A DNA stretch of 25,550 nucleotides from Holophagales bacterium (GCA_031281385.1 JAITFL010000173.1:1-25550), one strand, 5' to 3'. Shown: positions 9,198 to 16,266, numbered from the stretch's first letter. Notes: a model not told the origin generated them from the letters alone. Made by a program: numbers and translations.

Positions 9198-10814
9198 ATG
9201 AGTACCCGCAAAATTAAGAAAACCACTCCGGCAGTAAGCCGCAACCGCTATTGTCAATTTGGCAATCGGAGCGTTGCATCCCAAAAAAGTCAGAGTTTTG
9301 CAATAGGCGTTTTCCCCAATTTGCCCAAGCGCATGGCCGTGGCATTAGCCCTGTTCCTGCCTTGGTCGGCAAACTGTCAGTCACTCGCCATACGGGAGGG
9401 CGGCTTCAAGGTCATCGGGGTTGACCAAACGGGCAAGCCACCATACACACCGGAGGGCAGGGTCTATCGCATCGCTGGCGGCGACGTATCTTGGCTGAAG
9501 CCTGGCGATGTGTTGACGCTTCATCGCCCAAAAGAAGAGAGAAGCATAGGCACTCTCCGCATCATCTCGGTACAGTTGGCATCGGCCACGGCCAGGCTGG
9601 ACGCCAAGGGCGAGGCTTTTCCGCTGATAGGCGATGTTGCGCTGCCCTTGGCTGCCGTGGGAACGCCGGGCGTGTCGGTGCCACCCACAAAGAGCCTAAA
9701 ATTGGGCTTCCATTACCCAATGCAGCCTGTAATGCTGCCGCAGATGGTCGCCCAGGCCCCTGTTGAGTCAAAGCACATCCTGCCGCCTGAAATCACCAAG
9801 CCATACCAAGAAATTGTTGCGATGACCGAAAAAATAAAGGAAGACATGCAAAGGGGCGTAGAGCCTGAAAAACAGCGTGAGGACATCGCGATTATCGAAA
9901 AGTTCGCCGGGACGCAAACAGAAATGCCCAGCGACAAAATGGCCCTGCCCAAAATTGCCAACGAGCCGCCCACCGCGCTGAAACGAGTCCCGATGCCGGA
10001 AACCACAAAGCCCATTGAAGAGGTTGTGGCGAGGGCCAAAAAAATAGAAGAAGAAATAAAAGAAAGGGCCCAAAGGGGCGATACAGCCGAAGTAGCTGCT
10101 GCGCTTAGGCAAAACGCATTCTATTTCCAGCCAGGCAGCTCGGCCCTTTCTCCCATCGGGCTCGAAAACCTAAAGCGCTGGACGAGCGAATGGGGCACCA
10201 AGGGCGCGACCTACTACCTCAAAGTGCCATCCAGCCAACTGAAACTTGAAAAACTATTGCTGGATCGCCTCCAGGCCCTAGAGAAAGAGCTGTTGCGACT
10301 TGGAGCCATAAGTGTGGAATATAGGGCCGCAGAAGACTTTGACGAGCAATTGGACTTTGGCGAGCCAAAGCCCGCCGAGCCATACGATTCAATTTATGTT
10401 GGGGCGGAGATTGAAAAATCCATTTTCTATGCCGGAACCATTCCACCTCCTGCCCCAGCCAGCGCCCCCCTTTCGGCCAAGCCCCCGGCATACCAGTTGG
10501 ATGAACTGCAGCCAGAAATCATCGAACAGTTCCCCATCTATTTCCTGCCAAACAGTTCCACTCTGTCCCCAAAGGGAGTCGAAAGGCTGCACCAATGGGT
10601 GAAGGGCTGGGGTACCGATGGTACCAAGTATTTCCTCTCCGTACCCCAAGACCAAGTAAGGCTGGACAAAATGCTAATAGAGCGCTTGGCCGCCCTCCAG
10701 AAAGAGCTTGGCAAGCTGGGCATCGCAGAGGTCGCCATTAGGCCCGATGAAACAGGCAAGCCAGAGCCATACGAAACCATCTACCTTGGCGTTGAAGTGT
10801 GGAATAAACAGTAA
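9198..10814 (+). CDS. Exported protein with two tandem homologous C-terminal domains, unknown function
   Basis: I do not recognise this protein as a whole. A hydrophobic segment MAVALALFLPWSANCQS after a basic PKR stretch looks like a signal sequence, but it lies about 45 residues in from the ATG at 9198; an internal start (TTG 9321 or ATG 9333) would give a normal signal peptide, so the start is open. Next is a small beta-rich domain (REGGFKVIGVD... to GDVALPL), then a charged helical linker with repeated KIKE/KIEE, then two copies of one domain at about residues 308-412 and 445-537. Both read F-x5-SS-LSP-G-x3-L-x2-W-x3-WGT, Y-L-VP, a helix with RL-AL-KEL--LG, and a final YIxYxGVE-type strand. 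The F...SS-LSP-G pattern recalls the start of OmpA-like domains, but the peptidoglycan-binding residues are not evident. A periplasmic role is inference. Confidence 0.7.
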   Translation: MSTRKIKKTTPAVSRNRYCQFGNRSVASQKSQSFAIGVFPNLPKRMAVALALFLPWSANCQSLAIREGGFKVIGVDQTGKPPYTPEGRVYRIAGGDVSWLKPGDVLTLHRPKEERSIGTLRIISVQLASATARLDAKGEAFPLIGDVALPLAAVGTPGVSVPPTKSLKLGFHYPMQPVMLPQMVAQAPVESKHILPPEITKPYQEIVAMTEKIKEDMQRGVEPEKQREDIAIIEKFAGTQTEMPSDKMALPKIANEPPTALKRVPMPETTKPIEEVVARAKKIEEEIKERAQRGDTAEVAAALRQNAFYFQPGSSALSPIGLENLKRWTSEWGTKGATYYLKVPSSQLKLEKLLLDRLQALEKELLRLGAISVEYRAAEDFDEQLDFGEPKPAEPYDSIYVGAEIEKSIFYAGTIPPPAPASAPLSAKPPAYQLDELQPEIIEQFPIYFLPNSSTLSPKGVERLHQWVKGWGTDGTKYFLSVPQDQVRLDKMLIERLAALQKELGKLGIAEVAIRPDETGKPEPYETIYLGVEVWNKQ

Positions 10815-10843
10815 AGTAAATAGGGTGCAGGTTGTAGGGGGTA

Positions 10844-10862
10844 GGCTAGTCTTACCCTAGCC
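10844..10862. terminator. Hairpin in the gap before the tRNA gene
   Basis: GGCTAG (10844-10849) and CTAGCC (10857-10862) pair around a 7-base loop within a strand-biased G-rich then C-rich gap (10822-10890). There is no T-tract. It may terminate the preceding gene or be part of a dispersed repeat. Confidence 0.35.
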
Positions 10863-10938
10863 CCAAGCCCCTGAACCCTAACCCCTGCCCTGTGCCATTG
10901 ACACAAACGCCCAGCGCAGTCACAATGTAGATTCCCAT

Positions 10939-11011
10939 GGGGCTGTAGCTCAGCTGGGAGAGCGCTGCAATCGCACTGCAGAGGTCGACGGTTCGATCCC
11001 GTTCAGCTCCA
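10939..11011 (+). tRNA. tRNA-Ala (anticodon CGC)
   Basis: A complete 73-base cloverleaf: acceptor GGGGCTG/CAGCTCC, D-arm GCTC/GAGC, anticodon stem CTGCA/TGCAG around ATCGCAC, and T-arm GACGG/CCGTT with TTCGATC. The anticodon is CGC (10972-10974), reading GCG. The G3:U70 wobble pair, the main alanine identity element, is present (G10941, T11008). CCA is not encoded; the base after the discriminator A begins CAG. The 3' part (10963-11007) is repeated at 20635-20679, so this gene is the integration site of the element on its right, and its last bases were probably supplied by the element. Confidence 0.97.
10963..11007 (+). repeat. attL: 45-bp direct repeat inside tRNA-Ala
   Basis: This stretch runs from the anticodon stem to base 69 of the tRNA, and is identical to 20635-20679. 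It ends four bases before the tRNA 3' end. Confidence 0.92.
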
Positions 11012-11026
11012 CAGATTTTTCTCTCA

Positions 11027-11047
11027 TGGGTAACTTTGGTGGGTAAC
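11027..11047 (+). promoter_or_regulatory. Candidate integrase arm-type sites, left end
   Basis: TGGGTAAC occurs at 11027-11034 and 11040-11047, 13 bases apart in the same orientation, just inside attL. The same GTGGGTAA core occurs near the right end of the element, as expected for arm sites of a tyrosine recombinase. Confidence 0.55.
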
Positions 11048-11310
11048 TGCAAGTATTGGCTATGACGCTCCGAAGTGGGCAAAATAGCGCAGGTATTGGG
11101 CCAGTGGCAAAATTGCCCACCACGGGGACGACCCCCATGCTTGCCAGCCATTGTTGCGCCTAAGAATGCGGGGAGGTCTGCGGCTCTATTGGTTCCCTAA
11201 TATTGGCGCAAACCTGCCCCGCCGCTGGTTCTATGCGCCATCTACCTCACGGTATTATTATTGTTGTCAGCCCACAATGCCGCGCTGTGCTTGGTTACAT
11301 TTGAAATGTC
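11048..11310. other. Element left-end non-coding stretch
   Basis: Between the candidate arm sites and the terminator behind the antitoxin gene I see no convincing gene. The open frames here lack ribosome-binding sites and family likeness. A possible inverted copy of the arm core occurs as TTGCCCACCAC near 11112. Confidence 0.5.
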
Positions 11311-11348
11311 ACCAAAATAAAAGGGTATGCCTAATAAGCATACCCTTT
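11311..11348 (-). terminator. Intrinsic terminator behind the antitoxin gene
   Basis: AAAGGGTATGC (11320-11330) and GCATACCCTTT (11338-11348) make a perfect 11-bp stem with a 7-base loop. Read on the minus strand the stem is followed by TTTTATTTT, so it ends the toxin-antitoxin transcript 31 bases past the antitoxin stop. Confidence 0.85.
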
Positions 11349-11378
11349 GGCAAATGCAGTGTTGGCGGTTATAGCGGC

Positions 11379-11666
11379 CTATGCCCCGGCATGGGCGGGG
11401 ACGGCGAAGGCTTTGGCCACTTTAGCCATTGACTCAAGGCTCGGTGGCGGGGCCTCTCCGCCTTGGGCGAACATTCTGCAAAGCTCCAAGCGGTCTATCC
11501 CCGTCTCTTTCGCAAGCTGGTTTATTGCGCGGGCCTTGGCGGCGTCGGCCAAGCAGCTCCGCATTTGGGCCTCGTCCCCGCGCTCCATGGCCGCAGCCAG
11601 ATACTCGGCTATGTCCTCGTTGGTGTCCAGATATTCAATTGGGTCGTACTTGCTCAGTGTAACCAT
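11379..11666 (-). CDS. Antitoxin of a HigB/HigA-like addiction module
   Basis: A 95-residue protein matching the 'addiction module antidote' type of HigA-like antitoxin: the N-terminal YDPIEYLDTNEDIAEYLAAA segment (about 7-26), then ARAINQLAKETGIDRLELCRMFAQGGEAPP, an HTH whose turn is followed by PSLESMAKVAKAF. It neutralises the RelE-type toxin encoded just upstream and, as a DNA-binding protein, probably represses the operon. The two genes overlap by 13 bases, with the toxin first, which is the usual order for HigBA and for this family. Being on a mobile element, the pair probably stabilises it against loss. Confidence 0.88.
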   Translation of the reverse strand: MVTLSKYDPIEYLDTNEDIAEYLAAAMERGDEAQMRSCLADAAKARAINQLAKETGIDRLELCRMFAQGGEAPPPSLESMAKVAKAFAVPAHAGA

Positions 11667-12004
11667 CCGCCCTCCCCCTCCAGTTCACTCTTCATTCTCC
11701 GCGCCCGCCCGATGTCGCGCTGCTGCTCTTTTTTCGTTCCCCCGACCAGTAGCCGGTATTTGTTCGGGCTGTGCTGATAACAGTATAGCCTATAGCCGGG
11801 GCCTAAGTGCAGCTTCATTTCGATGACTCCCCCCTCGATTGTCTCGCAGTCGCCAAGGTCGCCTCGGATGGCCAGCTTGATGCGCTCGTTTATCCGCTGC
11901 TTGGCCTTTTTGTCCTTGAGTCTGCCAAGCCAGTCCCTGAATGTGTCGGTCTGCTGGAAGTCGTTTATTTCGTCGCTGTCCACTTGCGCCTCTCTGTTCA
12001 TCAT
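11654..12004 (-). CDS. RelE/HigB-like toxin (phage Gp49-type addiction module killer)
   Basis: A 116-residue protein whose core TFRDWLGRLKDKKAKQRINERI...GDCETIEGGVIEMKLHLGPGYRLYCYQHSPNKYRLLVGGTKKEQQRDIGRA matches the short RelE-superfamily killer proteins: a helix pair, then a beta sheet, with the basic GPGYR and KKEQQRDI segments that in relatives contact mRNA and ribosome. Such toxins cut mRNA in the ribosomal A site. It has about 15 extra residues at the N-terminus compared with common members. Two ATGs lie together at 12004 and 12001, directly behind AGG, so the exact start is uncertain by one codon. Confidence 0.88.
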   Translation of the reverse strand: MMNREAQVDSDEINDFQQTDTFRDWLGRLKDKKAKQRINERIKLAIRGDLGDCETIEGGVIEMKLHLGPGYRLYCYQHSPNKYRLLVGGTKKEQQRDIGRARRMKSELEGEGGWLH

Positions 12005-12112
12005 CCTATCAGGAGTTACGAGTGTTTCAGTGTCGCCAGTTCCCGCTGCAGCTTTGCCACCTCTGTTGACTTGCTAGTGCCGCTAATGGTTGTCTCATCT
12101 TTGTGGACGGCA

Positions 12113-12153
12113 GCCCAAAAAAGGAAAGGGGGTTAAACGAATTCACCCCCTTT
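12113..12153 (-). terminator. Intrinsic terminator behind the PLD nuclease operon
   Basis: ACCCCCTTT (12145-12153) and AAAGGGGGT (12125-12133) pair perfectly over nine bases with an 11-base loop. On the minus strand the stem is followed by CCTTTTTTT. It would end the methyltransferase-nuclease transcript and insulate the toxin-antitoxin operon. No gene is supported between 12005 and 12245. Confidence 0.8.
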
Positions 12154-12245
12154 GCAATGCTGCGCTGGTGCCTCATTTGCATTTGAAACACAGATGAGGT
12201 TTTCGCCTTTTGTGGCGTAAATTCCATTAGGCAGGCTTCGCGAGG

Positions 12246-12758
12246 CTACTTCGTTACCTTGTCGCTGTGCTGTCTGTGCTTTTCCCAATTGTCTAGATAG
12301 ATCCGCGCCAATACTGGGCTTTCGATGATTAGTAGGTTCTCGGCATTGCTCGTTTCTGCGGCTTTGGTAAAGTTGAAGCTGCCCGTTATCACTGTGTTTC
12401 CGTCTATGACGATTATCTTGTTATGGGCTATGGCGTGTCTGGAGTCAATGAAGACAGGTATCTTGGCAGTGGTAAGGAATGTGGCAGAGGTGTAGTGCTG
12501 CTTCGGCTGTGACTTGTCTAAGATTACCTGAACGTCAACATTGCGCTGATGTGCCTTTTTTAGTGCTTCGGCTATCGGTGCGGATGTGAAAGAATACGCT
12601 TGGAGGCGGATGGAAGTCTTGGCGCGATTCAGCGCGTCAACGATGGCCGCTGTCGGTTTGTCCTCTGGTGAGAAATATACACGGATAGCCGCGCCAAGTA
12701 TGGGTTCTTGAACGGACAGGTCAAGGGCGCAAAGTAGTAGAGCAAGGAATAGGCGCAA
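12246..12758 (-). CDS. Exported phospholipase-D-family nuclease (Nuc-like)
   Basis: A 170-residue protein with one HKD motif, HAIAHNKIIVIDGNTVITGSFNFT (about 108-131), with His, Lys, Asp and the GSFNFT tail all present. Single-motif members such as Nuc of plasmid pKM101 act as dimers and cut single- and double-stranded DNA without metal. The N-terminus MRLFLALLLCALDLSVQEPI is hydrophobic and reads as a signal sequence, so the enzyme probably acts in the periplasm. The start is a TTG at 12758, ten bases beyond the methyltransferase stop, so the two genes are likely co-transcribed. PLD-fold nucleases also include the restriction enzyme BfiI, but the signal sequence argues against a restriction role here. 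A lipid or phosphodiester substrate other than DNA cannot be excluded. Confidence 0.85.
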   Translation of the reverse strand: MRLFLALLLCALDLSVQEPILGAAIRVYFSPEDKPTAAIVDALNRAKTSIRLQAYSFTSAPIAEALKKAHQRNVDVQVILDKSQPKQHYTSATFLTTAKIPVFIDSRHAIAHNKIIVIDGNTVITGSFNFTKAAETSNAENLLIIESPVLARIYLDNWEKHRQHSDKVTK

Positions 12759-12768
12759 CTCTTACCCG

Positions 12769-14253
12769 TTAATCCATCTCTAGTTCAGGCTGCTCTGCGC
12801 TTTGCTTCCCTTTGCGCTCTGCTGCTTTCAGGACTTCTAGAGCCAAGGGTAGGTTCATTCTGGCCCCTGCAAGCATTTCATCAATGGTAATTATTTGGAT
12901 GCGCTCGTAGTCACGGCCCATCATTTCGTGATGATATGTACCCGTGCCCTTTGCTTCTTTCAGCATTTCCCGTGTCGGCTCTTGCAAGGTCAGCAGTGTG
13001 GCAATTACGGCGTTCTCCCGTTGCATGTCGCTGTTTAGCTTGGCAATGTCGCCACGCTGGACTTTGCCCGATTTGACTTGAATCACCATTTTGGCGTTTT
13101 CGTTTGGCCCAGTCATAAAGTAAACTGTGCCGTCAATGCCAGCGTCCGCGCCTTTCTTTTCGTTGATGATGCCCCTGTTGTTCGTGTAGGTGAGGACTGC
13201 CCATTTTTCAAATTCTTTGCGGGTTCGGTCGTCTTGCCTAGTGGCAAGGGCAAGGGCGGATTCTGGGTCTTTGGGGATGCCGTCTGTCTTAACGCTGGTG
13301 GCGATACTTCCGCCGAAGGTGTCTTCTAATCGCTTGAGGACTAGGGATATTGATTGGTAGGTAATGTCAATGCCTATCCAGTGGCGGTTCAGCCTTTCGG
13401 CAACGGCGATGGTGGTGCCACAGCCGCAAAAGGCGTCCAGAACCACGTCGCCCTCGTTTGACGATGCCTTGATTATGCGCTCCAATAGGGCTTCTGGTTT
13501 CTGGGTGGGATAGCCCAGACGTTCTTTGGCTTGGGAATTAAGAATTGAAATTTCCCATACATCACGCATTGATTTTTCTCTGACAGTATCGTTGGTATAG
13601 TTCTGAACTAGCTTGCTGTTTACAATTTTTGTGAAACGTTTTGCTTTGTGTGCGGATTTTTCTGAATACTCTTCTGTCAAAACGTTGAATGTCTTGTTTG
13701 TTGATTTCGAGAAAAACAAAACACAATCATGGGTGCGTTGAAGTGCAGATTGCCCAGCTGTCCATCTTTGGTAACTCCATACTATTTCATTTACATATTC
13801 ACCCCCCTTCCCACAGAACACTCCATCGCACACCAGCTTCAAGTAGTGACTTGCGGTTGGGTCACAGTGTAGATAAAAACTGCCACTGGGCTTTAATGCG
13901 CGGTGTATCTCCACAATTCGCAGCGTCATTGCCACCATATAGGCGAGTAGTGAGCCTTGGCCGAGGATTGCTGATAGTCCTTTGATTAGTTCAACAGTCT
14001 GCCTCGTGAATCGCCCTTGGTCGTTGGCCAGGATTTCATTCAGGCCATTTTTTGCAAGTGTGTCCCATGTCCAAGTGTCAACAAAAGCCTGCGCCTGTGC
14101 GCGGTCTTCAGTGCCCACGTTGTTGTAAATCTGGTTGTAGTTGCGCTTCGAGTTGAAGGGCGGGTCAATGTAGCAGAGGTCAACTGATTCTGAGTCAATC
14201 TTGCGGCGCAGGATGTCTAGGTTGTCCCCATAGTAGAGTTTACGCTTGTCCAT
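12769..14253 (-). CDS. DNA methyltransferase fused to a PD-(D/E)xK-like domain
   Basis: A 494-residue protein. The N-terminal two thirds is a beta-class amino-methyltransferase: catalytic CYIDPPFNSKRNY (about 27-39), a target-binding central part, and the AdoMet site VVLDAFCGCGTTIAVAERLNR (about 267-287). DPPF with this layout suggests N6-adenine or N4-cytosine methylation. The last third has AGIDGTVYF followed by MVIQVKSGKV, a D-x(n)-QxK pattern as in Mrr-like and other PD-(D/E)xK nucleases. The protein may therefore both modify and cut, as in single-chain type IIC/IIG enzymes, or the C-terminal domain may be only regulatory or non-catalytic. It is the first gene of an operon with the PLD nuclease. 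No Shine-Dalgarno is visible; the ATG lies nine bases from a palindrome that overlaps a possible -10 box. Confidence 0.88.
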   Translation of the reverse strand: MDKRKLYYGDNLDILRRKIDSESVDLCYIDPPFNSKRNYNQIYNNVGTEDRAQAQAFVDTWTWDTLAKNGLNEILANDQGRFTRQTVELIKGLSAILGQGSLLAYMVAMTLRIVEIHRALKPSGSFYLHCDPTASHYLKLVCDGVFCGKGGEYVNEIVWSYQRWTAGQSALQRTHDCVLFFSKSTNKTFNVLTEEYSEKSAHKAKRFTKIVNSKLVQNYTNDTVREKSMRDVWEISILNSQAKERLGYPTQKPEALLERIIKASSNEGDVVLDAFCGCGTTIAVAERLNRHWIGIDITYQSISLVLKRLEDTFGGSIATSVKTDGIPKDPESALALATRQDDRTRKEFEKWAVLTYTNNRGIINEKKGADAGIDGTVYFMTGPNENAKMVIQVKSGKVQRGDIAKLNSDMQRENAVIATLLTLQEPTREMLKEAKGTGTYHHEMMGRDYERIQIITIDEMLAGARMNLPLALEVLKAAERKGKQSAEQPELEMD

Positions 14254-14261
14254 GTTCTAAT

Positions 14262-14288
14262 AATACTCGAAACGAGTATTTCAAATAC
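14262..14288. promoter_or_regulatory. Overlapping palindromic operators upstream of the methyltransferase
   Basis: AATACTCG (14262-14269) and CGAGTATT (14273-14280) form a perfect 8-bp palindrome with an AAA centre. GTATTT (14276-14281) and AAATAC (14283-14288) form a second, overlapping palindrome with a 1-base centre. A minus-strand TATTAT (14260-14265) overlaps the first, so a bound protein would block a -10 box. AAATACAC recurs at 14410-14417 near the divergent XRE gene. Confidence 0.65.
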
Positions 14289-14461
14289 ACCATTTTTGTG
14301 GCGCAGCCAAAGGCAAGCAATGAGGCTATTGATTTAAGCTATTATTGGGTTATGGCCTTTTGCCTCTTGTCGCCCTTAGAAGTCATAGGCGAGGGGGGCG
14401 GCTGTTCTGAAATACACGTTTGGCGTTATAGGCTCTTCGCCTCCTGCAATGGAGGTGAGAG

Positions 14462-14920
14462 TTGAAGCAATCAGCACGCGGGCCTTATGGGAAGCCGCCC
14501 ACAAAGGCAAAAACGATGGGGGAGCGGATCCGCCAAGTCCGCCTGAGTTGGGGGTGGAACCAGACCCAACTGGCAGAAGCCCTTGGCACAAACCAACAGA
14601 CCGTCTCGCACTGGGAGCAGGGGCGCCAGCAGCCCACGGATGCAACCTTGCACTGTTTGGTCATGCTTTTTGGCATGAGTGCTGAGGCATTGGCCTCTGG
14701 CAAAGGCTTTTGCGTCCCCGCCCCGCCCAAATCCTTTGGCAAATTGCTGGTTGCGGCGAATTATGCGGTGGACTTGATAATGCTGCCCAGCGCTCGCAAA
14801 AAAGAGATATGGCATGTCCCAAGGGATGGCGCGGATGCTAATCCGCTTTCGCCGCAGGAAGCATCAAAGCTAATCAGACAGGCACATGAGGACGGGCGGG
14901 TGGTCTGGGTGGTTGTTTGA
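14462..14920 (+). CDS. XRE-family helix-turn-helix regulator
   Basis: A 152-residue protein with a Cro/C1-type HTH at about residues 20-76: MGERIRQVRLSWGWNQTQLAEALGTNQQTVSHWEQGRQQPTDATLHCLVMLFG. The remainder has no family I recognise; it contains two Pro-rich turns and a helical C-terminus ending VVWVVV. The TTG at 14462 is preceded by a perfect GGAGGTGA six bases upstream; ATG 14516 with AAAGG is an alternative that removes 18 basic residues. The gene is divergent from the methyltransferase operon and separated from it by the palindromes, so it is the natural candidate for their ligand, like a controller protein of an R-M system. It is the only gene of the element on the plus strand. Confidence 0.8.
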   Translation: MKQSARGPYGKPPTKAKTMGERIRQVRLSWGWNQTQLAEALGTNQQTVSHWEQGRQQPTDATLHCLVMLFGMSAEALASGKGFCVPAPPKSFGKLLVAANYAVDLIMLPSARKKEIWHVPRDGADANPLSPQEASKLIRQAHEDGRVVWVVV

Positions 14921-15000
14921 CAGTCCATAGGCTTTGGGGTTCGCGCTAGGGTACCCACAGCTTCGCTTGATAATATCTGTTCCAAATCACGCCCTTTGCG

Positions 15001-15582
15001 TCAAGGTGTAGGTATGGCCCCGCCTATGGGGGGCAGTGCATCCATGCGGCCCGATAACTCCGCTTCAAACTCCGCACGGAGCCGCTGCTGCCTCTGCATT
15101 GCCTTTTGTGCCTCCACTGCCCATTCGTCCAGCGGGAGCGTCGCAGGGACAACAAGGACGCCATGCGCCAGCGGCTCGCCGTGCTTGCCCGTGATTTCAG
15201 CTTTCACAGGCGCGTCAAGGCCGAGCAAGCGGCACCTGCGCTCCTGAATCTTCAGCAGCATGTTCATGGCGCCCAATGCGGCTGCCGGGGCCTCTGCGCC
15301 GTCCATCAACTCATTCGCCCTGGCCTCCAGTTCGTCCAGCTTGCCAAGTTCAAGGGTCACGTAAGCCTCGGTATTTTCCAGGCGCAGCGCGGCCAGTTCC
15401 CTCAGCCCCTCGCTGACGTACTGATGCGCCCTCCCCTCGGTGACTTTGAGCGTTTCCCCGATTCGGGCGAATGTGTGGCCCTGCAGCCGGAGTTCTATCG
15501 CCTTGGCCCTGTTCTTGGCCGCAGTGATGGCCTTGGCGGTCTGCTTCTGCCGCCTCGGTTTATTGCCTTTGGCTTTAGCCAT
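15001..15582 (-). CDS. Small HTH protein, terminase-small-subunit-like, unknown function
   Basis: A 193-residue protein with a basic N-terminus (MAKAKGNKPRRQKQ) and a predicted helix-turn-helix at about 25-60, AKAIELRLQGHTFARIGETLKVTEGRAHQYVSEGLREL. A helical coiled region follows (VTLELGKLDELEARANEL), then a proline-rich C-terminus PPIGGAIPTP. The N-terminal HTH plus helical oligomerisation region recalls phage small-terminase and other phage DNA-binding proteins, but no large terminase is present, so packaging is not supported by context; a DNA-binding regulator or replication accessory is equally likely. The ATG follows AGGAG. It is the last gene of the element's replication operon, 26 bases after the preceding stop. 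Confidence 0.65.
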   Translation of the reverse strand: MAKAKGNKPRRQKQTAKAITAAKNRAKAIELRLQGHTFARIGETLKVTEGRAHQYVSEGLRELAALRLENTEAYVTLELGKLDELEARANELMDGAEAPAAALGAMNMLLKIQERRCRLLGLDAPVKAEITGKHGEPLAHGVLVVPATLPLDEWAVEAQKAMQRQQRLRAEFEAELSGRMDALPPIGGAIPTP

Positions 15583-15608
15583 GAGCGACTCCTATGGTTA
15601 CTCGTCAG

Positions 15609-16058
15609 TTACTCGCTGGTTGTTCGCAGCTGCGCCCGCGCTCTGGTCAACAATTCCGCCACGTTCACGTTGCACGGAGGATGCCGCCGCCCGCTCCGCT
15701 GTTTTCGCTCGCGCCGTCTGTCCAGCTTCTCAGATGCCAGTGCCATCAATTCTTCGTACTCGCCATCCGTTATCAGCATAAGAGCGCAGTAAATTTCATA
15801 ATCGCGGCATGCCACGTCCATTGACCGCCATCTGAGCCAATGGGGTATGGGGTCGGTGGTGTCTTGCTGCATTGCACAGGCTAGGCATGATCTGGCCCGC
15901 CCCGCATACTCCGCCGCCGCCTCCAGTCTGGTGGTGGATTCAGGGAATAATCCATATCCCTCAGCATCGGCCTCCAGTTCCGCTAGAAGTTCTTGGCCCA
16001 CCTTTCGCAGCCAAGTCAGCCTGAGTGCCGCGCCGTCCCGCTCGATTATCTTCGTCAT
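15609..16058 (-). CDS. Hypothetical protein of the element
   Basis: A 149-residue protein that I do not recognise. The ATG at 16058 is chosen over an in-frame start at 16166 because AGGAACGACA directly precedes it and the longer version would run into the iteron-like region. The N-terminal part is acidic and helical (WLRKVGQELLAELEADAEGYG), there is a Cys pair (RSCLACAMQQ) and another Cys in DVACRDYE, and the C-terminus is strongly basic (KLDRRRERKQRSGRRH). This shape is compatible with a nucleic-acid-binding accessory protein. It lies between the iteron array and the HTH protein. Confidence 0.6.
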   Translation of the reverse strand: MTKIIERDGAALRLTWLRKVGQELLAELEADAEGYGLFPESTTRLEAAAEYAGRARSCLACAMQQDTTDPIPHWLRWRSMDVACRDYEIYCALMLITDGEYEELMALASEKLDRRRERKQRSGRRHPPCNVNVAELLTRARAQLRTTSE

Positions 16059-16084
16059 TGTCGTTCCTATCGTTGTCGTGTCGC

Positions 16085-16150
16085 GCCGTTTTTGATTTTG
16101 GCGCGCGAAAATTGTAGTTTGGGGTTTGATTCTGTCATTTTGGGTTTGTT
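16085..16150. other. T-rich, low-complexity stretch beside the iteron-like array
   Basis: The plus strand is T/G-rich with repeated TTTTGG and GTTTGATT words, in an otherwise GC-rich element. Together with the 11-bp repeats next to it, it resembles the unwinding region of an iteron origin. Confidence 0.35.
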
Positions 16151-16191
16151 CTGCCCTGCCCCCCACCTGACTTGTTAGATGTATTACTTAC

Positions 16192-16266
16192 GTTACGTCT
16201 TTCTTGTTGAACGTCTGTTGAACGTCTGTTAATCGCCCGTTGAACATTCGTTATTCGCGTTACCCC
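16192..16266. repeat. Iteron-like direct repeats, 11-bp period
   Basis: Units begin with GTT at 16206, 16217, 16228, 16239 and 16250, exactly 11 bases apart: GTTGAACGTCT twice, then GTTAATCGCCC, GTTGAACATTC and GTTATTCGCG. Related GTTACGTCT and GTTACCCC occur at 16192 and 16259. The repeats straddle the stop of the 182-residue gene, so part of the array is not explained by coding repeats. Helical phasing by one turn is typical of initiator-binding iterons. Confidence 0.6.

Noticed and set aside
11151..11432. A 93-residue plus-strand frame near the left end of the element
   Set aside because: It crosses the minus-strand terminator and the end of the antitoxin gene and has no coding features.
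12027..12227. A 66-residue minus-strand frame between the PLD nuclease and the toxin
   Set aside because: It runs through the intrinsic terminator at 12113-12153 and has no recognisable domain or ribosome-binding site.
15106..15792. A 228-residue plus-strand frame opposite two element genes
   Set aside because: It is antisense to two genes with good ribosome-binding sites, has no such site itself and reads as a typical shadow of GC-rich coding DNA.
16192..16266. Short regular repeats considered as a CRISPR array
   Set aside because: The units are 11 bases with no spacers, and no cas genes are present.
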